From: Arbacia lixula
Taxonomy: Eukaryota; Echinodermata; Echinoidea; Arbacioida; Arbaciidae
Direction: 5' to 3'
Assembly: GCA_963669155.1 (NCBI GenBank)
Contig: OZ022588.1
Location: 455,501 to 519,500 of the forward strand
DNA: 64,000 bases
Every line of letters starts with the position of its first letter. The first letter of the stretch is position 1. The notes below the pieces were generated by a model. That model was given only the letters and a program-made list of their open reading frames with translations. It did not search any database and was not told the origin of the DNA. A program made the translations under genes and the position numbers. Shown one piece after another: positions 11,806 to 23,000 of the stretch.

Positions 11806-12319
11806 TTAAAGGGATAGATCACCCTCAAATCAAGTTAGTTTCAATAAAAGCAGAATGATAAAAGAAACACACTTGAGAAGGTTTGACGAAAATTGGTCAA
11901 CAGAGAAGAAGAAAGTTATGATTGTTTGAAGTTTTGATATTGTGACGTCACGTGCGAGGTGCTCTCCCATGATATATTGTGTCCTATTTTCCCCATAAAT
12001 TGCCTTTTTCCCTGTTCTTTGATGAAGGAGTACATTATTTTCATAGCAGTATGTGTGTAAAAGATTGTGTCTAATGATATATCAAATGCACAGGTGAAAT
12101 GGTCAATATTTTTCTTGAGAAAAAATTTCCAAAAAAAATTGTACGCAACATTATGGGAGAGCACTTCGCATGTGACGTCACACAATCACAACTTTAAAAT
12201 CTAATAACTTTTTTTTTCCTTTGACCAATTTTCGTCAAAAGTTCACTGGTATGTTTTTTATGATTTTGTGTCTCCTTTTATTAAAACCAAAAGAAATTCA
12301 GTTTGAACTTTCCCTTTAA
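11806..12319. mobile_element. 514-bp fold-back MITE with TTAA ends and CRE-like sites
   Basis: It runs from TTAAAGGGATAGATCACCC to GAACTTTCCCTTTAA. The arms pair along much of their length: GACGAAAATTGGTCAA on the left with GACCAATTTTCGTC on the right, and GTGCTCTCCCAT with ATGGGAGAGCAC. Each arm has a perfect TGACGTCA (11943-11950 and 12173-12180). TTAA at both ends suggests a TTAA target duplication. Confidence 0.85.
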
Positions 12320-12471
12320 TCCTGATCAAATCGTGTCGTCTACTGGGGTGATATTAACAACTCTCTGATTACAGCAACACAGCCTGGAAATTCATTTAAA
12401 ACGTGTACTCTATTTCATGTATTGGTAAATGTTTTTTTTTTTTTTTTTGTATACGTATAATGACACTCGCC

Positions 12472-12474
<3 letters not shown>

Positions 12475-12549
<75 letters not shown>

Positions 12550-12600
12550 GAAGGAGGGGGGGGGGGTGGGGGTGGGGGGGGGGAGGTAGGGCGTAAGAGG
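12475..12600. repeat. (AG)n microsatellite with G-rich tail
   Basis: About 70 bp of AG dinucleotide followed by a poly(G)-rich segment. Confidence 0.95.
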
Positions 12601-13154
12601 GCGGTATTGTTTGTCGCTTTCATATAGGTCGCGCGCTTGCACATACAAACAAAGGGCCAGGGGTCAATATCAAAATTGCTCGCGGGAGTACGACTTGTTA
12701 TATTTATACAAGCACATATTCCTTTGCATTTTGACTGAACCTTTAATTCCCGAGTTGAGGTGGTGATTCCAAAGTAGGCGCCTCGTAAGTATGATGGTTG
12801 TTGAAGCTAGCTTCGTCAATCGATGCATGGCTGCCCAAGTCAGTTTTTACGGAAGCGGGGTTATGCAGCGCAGCGGAACTCGCCCTGAGCACGGTCGAGG
12901 TCCAGCCCGCACAGTAAAACTTGGCCCGACGCCGGACCCCACGCCTGCGGCCGCAGGAAGGCGTGTGGTTCCTCGTAGTCGTAGGGTTATAAATGAGCTT
13001 TTATGACTTCATTACCATGAAATTCTAAAATGTTGACTCAATTCTTTGAGCAACAAGGTCTGCAGAGTCTTTTTTGACAGGAATAATCATCTCATTCTGA
13101 GCATTCTTTAATTCGAAATAACATTTTTGACATAGGGCCTACCCCCGGCGTTCA

Positions 13155-13430
13155 GAGGAGCTAGAGCGCCAGATGCAGGTGCTAATGCACTTTGGTATTC
13201 CACATAATGCACACAATACGAACGCTGCAATGCCGATTGTCGTCGGCAGACAGTGACCTAGAATTCACTTCTTTGGACAAATCAAGCAGCAAAAATTTTG
13301 TCTAGGGTTAGGGTCAGGGTTAGGTTTAGGGTTATAGGTCAGAGTTAGGTTTAGAGGGTTAAAATTAAAAAAACTAGTGGGATACCAAAGTGCATTAGCG
13401 CCCAGATGCAATCTCATCGTATCCAACGTC
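13155..13430. mobile_element. Inverted-repeat element carrying degenerate TTAGGG repeats
   Basis: GGTGCTAATGCACTTTGGTA at the left pairs with TACCAAAGTGCATTAGCGCC at the right. Between them, 13303-13372 is a run of AGGGTTAGGGTCAGGGTTAGG-like units, which resemble the metazoan telomere repeat. Confidence 0.75.
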
Positions 13431-15131
13431 AACGTCCTCTATGCGCAGAGACTGATTTTTTGTCTGTCTTTGTCTTTGATGTCTGTTGGTGCATAGTGTC
13501 TTCTACTGCTCTAGGAAATTAGCATCTTTTTTTTTATTGCTCTTGGCTGCATCTTGAAATGTGGGTTGATTATTCTCTGGCTTGATGTAACTTTGTACTT
13601 TGAAGGAGTAATACAATAATAATTAATATTTCAGTAGAGTCTTAAGTTTTTTTGTGGCTCCAATCATGGCCCAATCAGAAATTTTCTTTGTTTGGTAAAA
13701 CTTTGCTCTGAAAAAAAGACTTTGTTTGGTCATAGATCTTTTCATGTACAGTGTACAGTGTATGTGCAAAGAGAAACCAAAGTGATATTATATTTGCACC
13801 AAATCCAAATTGATTGTAACAGAGACAGGATACTGCATTGGTGTAGCCGCTGTGCCACACTTTTTAGACTGCGGATGCATGTCCATTGCAGCTCAGGCTG
13901 CAAGGATTTTTCTAGGTATGACAGAGAATGCAGAAAATGAAATCACCATTTCTTGTTGATAAAATTGAATAAATTGCACAGATGCTGGGCCTGGGTTAAG
14001 CTACAAATATGCTTTAGAGCCCATATTTGCACGGTTTTACACAAAAGTCAATGCAATATTGAATTCAGCATAAATATTTTCCACAATAGATACTACAGTG
14101 TAGTATGCATTTTGTCATTTGATGTTTTGTGGTTATCTTCACAGATTTGTAATGTAACTTACATTTAGACATACCCACAATATGTGAAATGGACCGGCCT
14201 GCTCAGGACTCTTTTATCTACACTCTTTTTTATGAGAAGAACTACAAGAAGTAACACTCTCATACTTTACAGTTCAAGTTCTAGCCAATACATGTATAAG
14301 TAAAACCTGTAGTAGCCTGTACTAGTGAGTCAATAAGTGAACAATAGAAACCAGAGACAAGTGCTCCAACTGGACCTTTCATCTCAGGCTTAAAGGGATT
14401 AGCTCATCTGATCGAGAGCCCTCTTCTTGTCCACTATGGGGCTAGGCTTAATTCATGAGGTAGAAAGTTCTCTTTATAACCTCATGAATGGAAGCTGCCC
14501 ATTCATCCTATAAATGGTGCTTTTGACAGCAATGGAAAGCTTGGGTGTATACCATAAACTGCAGGTATGTACATGGAGGGACTATATGTATGGAGGAGGG
14601 GGTCGGGGGGGGGGGGGAGGGGTTAGAAGGATAAATGGAGATATACAACATGGGAAGAACAAGCCTATCCTGATTTGAAGTTCCTGTCATGACAATTATT
14701 GATTTTCAATGTATAACTGGACTCTTTCTTGCCTCATTGGTACTTTCTCTGCTTATTTTGTTTATACCTCCAGCTAGATGTTTACTACCAAGTTTGACCT
14801 CTGAAACTCTATCTGCAAGAGCTACTGTCATCCAACACCCATGTCAGCTGACTGTCTTTGTGGTATGTTGTGGCTATAATAACTGTGGTACAGTTGTATT
14901 GCCAGTGAACGGTCTTAGGATTGCAGCTGTTACATTTGGCACGTGAGGGGAATTTTGTTTTCCTACTTATGTGAGCAGAGGTGTGTTGAGGCTTCGTCTT
15001 CCAGGAGGTCAGAAACAGAATACAGCTGTGTGAGAAGTACAACAAGTTGAGCTGCTCAAACATTCCAAGGGACGGGATGGAGGGCTCTCATTTGAACGAC
15101 CCATCTTTGATCAAATGAAGTCATTGAGAAA
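13431..15131. other. Intergenic / possible 5' UTR of the TFIIB-like gene
   Basis: I see no recognisable protein here. A CTTCGTCTTCCAG|GAGG acceptor-like site at about 15004 could start a 5' UTR exon running into the ATG at 15132. A poly(G) run sits near 14600. Confidence 0.35.
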
Positions 15132-17057
15132 ATGGTGTTGATACAGATTGACATGGATTGTAAGTCGGAAGATACTGGTGGCGGCAGTGGGATGGAGTTG
15201 TCCATCAAGGAGACGATTGAAGATCTGGAAGGAGACTCAGGGCAATGCCAAGCAGAAGCCATTTCCTCAGAACCTCTCAAAGAACTGCTCCTATCCTTAG
15301 GAGAAGTCACTGTAGATTGGGAGGATAATCAGAATGATCAGGTGGATACCAGTGATTCCAATGAAAAGTGTGAACAGCTCTCTGGTAGTTCCCAGCCAGC
15401 AGCTATCCTCATTAAAACTGAGGAAGACATAGATCAGGGTGATGACATACCTGTAAGAGTCTCCGCTCTCCAAGATGTAGTTAACGACCGGGAGAATACG
15501 TTGAGTACAGTGCATTCAGTCATTGATGATAACCAGGAAATGATGTGCGAATGTCTTGCTGTCTCTGAGAGTGAAGACAAGGAAATAACGGGAGTACTGC
15601 CTCTGCAATTGGCATTTCCAGATCCTTTACATGTACATGGCCAAGAACAGTCCAATCCACATGGACCTAGGGTGTTTGCAGAGCAGTGCTTGGATGAACA
15701 GTTATTAGAAGAGATGTCCCCTGAATATTCTGCCATCTCTGAGACTGAAGACAAGAAAGGAACCACAGTACTGCATCTGCAAAGGACATTGCCATATGAT
15801 TGGCCAGGGTTAGAACAGTCCAATCCACATGGACCTTCGATGTTTGATGAGCAGTGCTTGCATGCAAAGTCAAATGAAATGCAGAAAGGTTCGAGCATGC
15901 CGAAGCGTCCGAGGACAATTCACAACCCAACTCTGATCAGGTTTCCAGAGAGGAAGTTTATGAATAGGTCTGTCACTGAGTGGTGGGTGAACAGTGTAAG
16001 AGTGCACCCAAGAAAGAGTGGAGAGATCGTCTGTTCAAGTGGTGATGGGATTCACTCTACGTCTTCTGGAGCGGTAAGTTGTCTAGAATCACCAAGTGCC
16101 CAATCCGCAGAAACTCTAAACCAGGATCTATCCATTTTACGACCAAACTCAGCAGAATCAGTGATAGAAGTGGCTCCATTCTCTCCAGGTGTGAAGCAGA
16201 AGCACAAGAAAAATGACCAGAGGATAGACACGGAGGAACCTGTTGTGATTGTGTCTGATGATGAAGAGTCATTGCTTTCAATCAATGTGTCCAATACCCT
16301 TGCAAAACGTAGGGACGATACCATAGTTATTAGTGATGAGAGTGATGAGGATCTGCCATTTATTGAAATAAGTGCTGATAAAGATGGTGAAAGTTCTGGG
16401 ATATTAAGGAAACCTAATAGTCCTGAGACATCAAAACCAGATACTGACAAAAAAACACCAACAGGTACCTCTCATGGAAACGTTCTAGAATTTCCAAGTG
16501 TCAAACCCAACAACAGGAAACATGAGAGGAGTCCATGTCAACAGACAAAAATCCCTGAATCAGTAATGGACCATTTGTCACCGAAAGGTTGTAAGTTGTC
16601 GCCCCAATGGGAAAATGTACATGAAGTTGATCTACAAACGGATGTAGACAGAAGTATCCACACCCACAATGCCTCAGCATGCAATATTGATGAAAGAGAA
16701 GGACAACTTGCTACAGTTGAGTTTAATGAAAGTAGAAAGTTATGGGATATTGTGCGTAAAGGAGAGCGCCAGGGGTCTTCACAGAGTCCTCAGGAGTCTT
16801 CATGCCAGAATGGAATTCCTAGAAGCCAACCGTTTCCTGGACACTGCACATCGGTCGAGCCCAAGTACTGGTGGCTCAAAGAGCCATCAAAGTTTCAGGA
16901 CGCATCTACTGTGGAAGGGGAAGATGTGTTATCCCATCTGAAGAAGCGTGATGGCCGCCAGAAAAGGAAGCGCAGCGTCTCGGGAGCTGTGTCGCCAGAC
17001 AAACGAAAGGAAGTTACTTCAAGTAGAAGTCTGAAAGAAATTGGAGAAGGCAAGAAG
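15132..17057 (+). CDS. TFIIB-like gene exon 1 (residues 1-642)
   Basis: One unusually large exon encodes the whole acidic, Ser-rich N-terminal region. Residues about 143-198 and 201-254 are an internal repeat (AVSESEDK...EQSNPHGPRVF against AISETEDK...EQSNPHGPSMF). A basic patch (KKRDGRQKRKR) near the end could be a nuclear localisation signal. Donor AAG|GTAATT, phase 0. Confidence 0.85.
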
Positions 17058-20000
17058 GTAATTTGCGATGCCTGTTGTTATGATAAAGCTCAGCAATTCA
17101 TATCCAATAAATAAGGTTTTGGGATAATCAGAACCCTTTTGCATACATACTTTTAATTATTGTAATTTACCATTATTGGTAACTACAATGGTAGCAGCCA
17201 ATGGGCTTTCAGCTTTACTGCCGTTCCTATAGCAGTTACCATCATTGGTAAGTCACAATAATTGAGAATATATACACAACAGGGTCCTGCTAATCCGAAA
17301 ACCTCAATTATTTGATATGAATATGTCAGGTGGTGACAAAATATCAAGTCAAGGAATATCAAGGAACTTCAATATGTACACTTGTGCAACTATAATAAAA
17401 CCTCGTGGAGAATTACGATGTCCTACAGTTTTCATCATTGTTAAGAGAAAAATTCTCTTAAAGCCTAATATATGTTATTGACTGCATATATACATAATCA
17501 ATGGGATATATGTTTTCGCTTCTGAGAATTTTTCTAGGTTCAGAGAAGTTTGCAGCTTAAGTTTAGAATGTATGGGGAATGCACTTCCCATTTCAATCAC
17601 CTACATAAGTCACCAAGATTTTACCTCAGGAGCTCAGAGCTTTGAAAGTTCTCAGTAGTTTTGGGCAATGGTCAAAATCTGTTTTCATAATCAGGTCTTT
17701 GAGTAAGACAGTGCATTGATTTCATTTTGATGGTAATGGCTGTATTTAAAAAAAGCAACAACAACATTTGTTGAACGATGGCTTACATATTTTTTCTGAA
17801 AATTGTACTGTTCCTCTTTTCACAAGCATGAGGGCCGCTGGAAAAGAACGCGCAGCACCTCAAGTGATGTGTCTTCAGATGAACCGAAGGAAGAAGCCTC
17901 TAGTACATGTCCAAGCAAAAACCAGGAAGTCAAAAAGGTAGCTTGTACTTTGCTTATCTCTCTTTCTATAAAATTATTCCTTCAATTTAAATCCACTTTT
18001 CTCAGTGCATGAAAATTATATCCTATACGCTATGCTCCAGTATCATTACTCGTGTTATCTAACAAAATCACCATCAGTACGTACGTACATTGGTCAACAT
18101 CGAATCTCGTAGAAAATTCAATTCAAATCAGGCAAGCAAGTGTAATGCTTGTGCATTTCTTAAATGTTGGTTTCCCATATTGCACCTTCTGAGGTTCAGA
18201 CAATAATGCCAGAGCGAAGATGCCAAGAAGCTGCCAAGAGCGGCAGGAGACACTTGAGACACACCGAAGGCACACAATATACCTTAGTGAGACTGTAAAC
18301 TGTTTGCTCAGTGAATTAGATTGAGTATTTTAGAAGATTTTTGTGTAAAACCTGTAATCCTTTGGCTGCTCCTGGTGGCCCTCAGAAGGCCCCTCATATT
18401 CTGATGAACCCCCCTCCCCCCCCCCCCCAGATTTTTATTGATCTATGAAGTCTTAGACTAGGCCGTCGAACACTTTTGAACAGCAATTTTAAAATGGTTA
18501 CAACTCCAGTCAAGCTGAAATTGGAAACGAAATGAAATCAAAGGCTGTCAAATTTGTTTAGAAGCAGGTTTCATGACATTTCATGTGTTATTATTCTTGT
18601 AATAATCCTTGTTAATTCACTAGCGACTGCCATCACAGTGTCATTAATGATACATGATTTCTGGTGGACATGTGTGATGAACAGTGGGCATTGTTGTGTT
18701 CTTAATCCATTATTAAATAGACAAACATCTTTAGCTCAAAATTTGTCCAACAGTGAAAATCTCATCAGAAAGTCAAAGGATTATAATAAGAATAATTTAA
18801 AAAATGTCATGAAACCTGCTTCTAAAAATGTTGACATCCTTTACTTTACAATCACTTTGATTTTTTTAAAATTGATAATTTTGAAAGTCGCAACTGACAT
18901 GCAACTACTGAACATCGTGACATGCCTTTTCATGACTTTTTTCTTTCCAAGTGTCTCACAACTTTTGACTTCAAGAATGAACAAATCGGACGTACTCAGC
19001 TCAGATGTTATGCAACATGAAATCACATGTCAAACCAAAATTTGTCAAAACGTGAGATTTTGCATAGGTTTGTGTACAAAATACTGCTATTCCTACACTG
19101 TTCTATATCACTGTCAATTGTGTCATCTAGGCTGTGTCCTTGATCACATTATTCTTGAAATTTAACAAAATGCATATCTGAAGCAAAACAAATTATAAAA
19201 TGAAGAAAAAAAAATGGGGAAAAACAATAAAAAAATCATAAGAAATTTAAAAAACATTGAAAAACATAATGATTAACTCTTAATTTGCAGTTTTTTAACA
19301 TGATATTGTTTTTTTGCTACTCGGCATATTAAGAAAAAGTTTGATCTTCATGCCATCTTTTTTCAATGAAATCTAAAGAAATTTGTAAAATGTGCATCTA
19401 ATTTGCATAAATCAAAATTTACACAAAATTTAATATTTTTTCTTAAAAAAAAATATGTAGCACAGTGTTCTTTTATATTTGTGCAACATTTTGTGTAGAT
19501 TCAACATTTCGTGCCAGAAATATTAAGGGGGGGTGTCAAAATGACTACATCTGCATGAGTTGATACATGTACATACTGCACATCTAGAGCTTATCTGCAC
19601 AAAGTTCACATAAAGTACTGTATACAGTGTCTGTTTTAAATCTTGACAGTACGAGCACTTTGTAAGTCAGACGTTCTTCAAAGATGTGGCTGCAGAATTC
19701 AACCTACAACAGGATGTCAAGGTATGTAGATGGTTTGATTTTTTTTTTACTTTTTCTAAACAAGCACACACAGCAATATAAATCATAGCGGAAAAAAGGT
19801 AATTTTGACAGAGAAAGGTAACCAAATGGAGAAAGAAGTATCGGTATATGATATCTTTACAAATATATTTTGCACTGTATTATCAAAGAGTAAATTTTTA
19901 TTTATGTACCTGCTACAACAACAGCTCTATCTACGACGAGAAGTATGTAAACTCACTCGTCAGAGGTCTGAAGTACCTAAGCAATCCAGTTACTTACCTA

Positions 20001-23000
20001 CAACAGATAAATCTCTAAATTATGAACACAAATAATTTATTTACTGTCTTATTTCCAATCACATGAAATTCTAGTGATTTATGTTAAATTATGCAAATTT
20101 ATGCAAAATTATTTTGAAGATTTATGTAGATTGACTTGTTAAACTTCCTATATTTATCAAAAAGAATTTTGTCCATTATTGGCAGTACTTTGTTGGTTCC
20201 AGTTATGAAATGTATGCACCTGCATAGTGAATGCAAATGAAACTAGGCTGTTTTGAAGCGAGGGTCATTTTTAGGTTTCAGATCTGTATTTTGATAAGTG
20301 TCCATAACAATGGGATCAAGCCAAAGGCCCAGAAGGCACACTTGACGGTGATAGAGCAATGTAGGAAAAATGCAATTTTTTACACAAACTTACGCAAAAT
20401 GTCAGAATTTTGTCTGACGTGCGATTATACAATAAACCCCTAAAAGTAGTGTCCAATTTTTTCAAACTTTCTCTCATAAGTTGTGAGACAGGCATCAGTC
20501 ATGTATTTTGTACGGGGGGGGGGGGGGGGGGGGGGGGGTCGTCAAAAGGACCCCTCGCCAATCAGAATAGGGTTAAACCTGTAAGTCATATCATATTGTG
20601 AATGCATTGTGCCTACTGTGCTTTCATGAAGGAGAAGGCGGAAGCAATGTACAAGATCAGCTTGGAGAAGCTGAAGTATGGGATTCCTGAGCAATGTGCC
20701 GCCGCCTGTGTCTGTTTTGCCAGCCGACAGGTCGGAAACCCCTGCACATTTACTGGTAGGTCCACTTTGTAAGCCTCAGCCACAAAGTAGTGGATGGCAC
20801 ATGTATCTCTCCAGGTTGTCAGTCTGTCCGTCCGTCTTTCCATCTTTTCATTCTGTCCTTTAGGATCTTGTTTATGCGCACACTCAAGATCTTAATTATC
20901 GGCTGAATTACATTCAACTTGGTACAATGATAACATATGGCACGACAAAGTGATGGGATTTTGGGTTAGATACATGGAGATCAAAGCACATACTAAGTAC
21001 ATCTCGGCAAGGTCAAATCCTATGTGCAAGTGATAACTTGAGATATATTTTACCAAATATCACCAATAACTAGGTGCACTGATATGTATGGCAGATCTCT
21101 CTCAATCAAGGTGTAATGTCATAACTAAATACATGTATGAATATTGATATTTCAGTGGCAAATTCTGCAAGCATTGGAAATTTTACTCTGCAGAATTATG
21201 GTAAAACTTTCAGTGTAGGATGGTGGGGGCAGTTCTCATATTTTTCTGCATATAAATCATGTAGATATATGTGTAGAGTACCAGTATGTGTGAAGTCGTG
21301 ATGGAATTTGTTGATGTTTGTTGAAATGTTTTGGTTTGCGGGCTTGGCCGCAATGAGAACTAATGAGAACTACATGGATTAACCATACCTTTTAACCATC
21401 ACATTTGTTTTAACCAAACCCCTGTTTTATTTTCAGTTGCACATGTGAAACATTTAAATTTCCAACTAATTTTTATGCCTCCACAAAAAAGTTGCCGGAA
21501 GACATTATGTTTCTGTGTAGTCTGTCTGTACGTCCGGATGTAATTGATGACCAAATTTAATCAGACTTGGTGCAATGATGATATGTAGTAAAGAATTAAA
21601 GATTAGATTCTGGGTCATGTAGGTCGAAGGTCAAAGGTTAAAGGACACAGGCCAAGGTCAAATCCTTGAATTGCACTTCTTGCATGATAACTCAAGAAAA
21701 GAAAAAGCAAACTTCACCAAACATAGTTCATTGATAATATATAACAATTCAGTGATTAAATTTTGGGTCCGATAGGTCAAAGGTTTAAGGTAATATGTCA
21801 AGGACAAATCCTAAAATTTCTCTTTTTACACGATGACTCCAGAAATTCTTTATCAAATTTCATTAAACTTTGTACAGTGATGATAAATGACAGGACAAAT
21901 AACCCAATATATTTGATTGATAGGTCAAACCCCACAGATTAAGGTTAGATCCTTAACTATTTAAAAAATGATATCTGGTAAGAGAATTAAGTGATTAAAA
22001 AAAACAGTGATTCAAAAACCAGTCAAATTCAAATTGTTTTGCTTATGTGATAAATTGTAAAATATTTGACTAAATATCACTGAACATGGCACAATGGTGA
22101 TATATATGCTTGGTCTCTCTCAATGCAGTTGTCTTTCATAGCCAAATAGCAAGACTTTTTATTACTAGAAGTAGAAATGTTACTAAATATTCAAGGTTTT
22201 GGCAATACCTCATTTTCTGCCCAGGAGGGCAGAGGCATACTGGTCAAATTTCTCGATGTTAAGTATCATACCATGGAGAAATATTGTATTGTGTCCTTGT
22301 TTTATGTAATTGTAATTTTCTATGTGGGCATGATATGCAAGTGCATGTAATGTAAGTGAATCATTGGACAATTTCCTCCCACTCTCTTTCTGTTTATCTT
22401 TTCATTTCTCTGTCTATCTCTTCATTTATCTCTCTGTCTATCTCTTCATTACTATCTGTGTCTATGCTATCTCTTAATTTCTTGCTCTGTGTATCTCTTC
22501 ATTCTCTGTCCATCTCTTTATTTCTCTATCTCTCTGTCTATCTCTTTGTTCTTGTCTCACTGTCTATTCTATCTCATTATTCTCTGTCCATCTCTTCATT
22601 TAACTCTCTGTCTCTTTATTTCTCTCTCTTGTCTATCTCTTCATCTCCCTCTGTGTCTATTTATTAATTTCTATTTATCTCTTCATTTCTCTGTTAATCT
22701 CGTAATCTCTTGCTCTCTCTTTCTATCTCTTTATCTCTTGTTTGTTTCTCATTATTTCAGAGCTTGCTGATTTTATTGGACACCCCAAACAATCTATTGG
22801 AAAATGCTACAAGATGATACTGAAGAAACTAGGTCTGAGTTCACAGTACGTCAGCTATAAGGACTATGTGGTAAGAATTTAAATTTACAACAGTAAGAAT
22901 AAAAAAGATGATGTGCCTTTGAAAGGGTTCTGCATTGACCTCCATTTATTATTTTTTGTCTCGCCTGAACGAAGTTCGGTAGAGACCTAGTAATCACTTT

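Noticed and set aside
12791-13006. GC-rich 71-codon frame ending RSRRVINELL
   Set aside because: No homology and no splice signals linking it to the gene at 15132; not enough to call an exon.
17055-17114. Continuation of TFIIB-like exon 1 to the stop at 17114 (CDACC, zinc-finger-like)
   Set aside because: The AAG|GTAATT donor at 17057 and the homologous exon 2 fit splicing; two or three cysteines do not make a zinc ribbon.
18554-19165. 203-codon hydrophobic open frame
   Set aside because: Its first half is a 270-bp inverted-repeat MITE inside an intron; no homology and no codon bias.
22356-22770. Leu/Ser-rich membrane-like frames
   Set aside because: Translation of a pyrimidine-rich tandem tract upstream of a splice acceptor.
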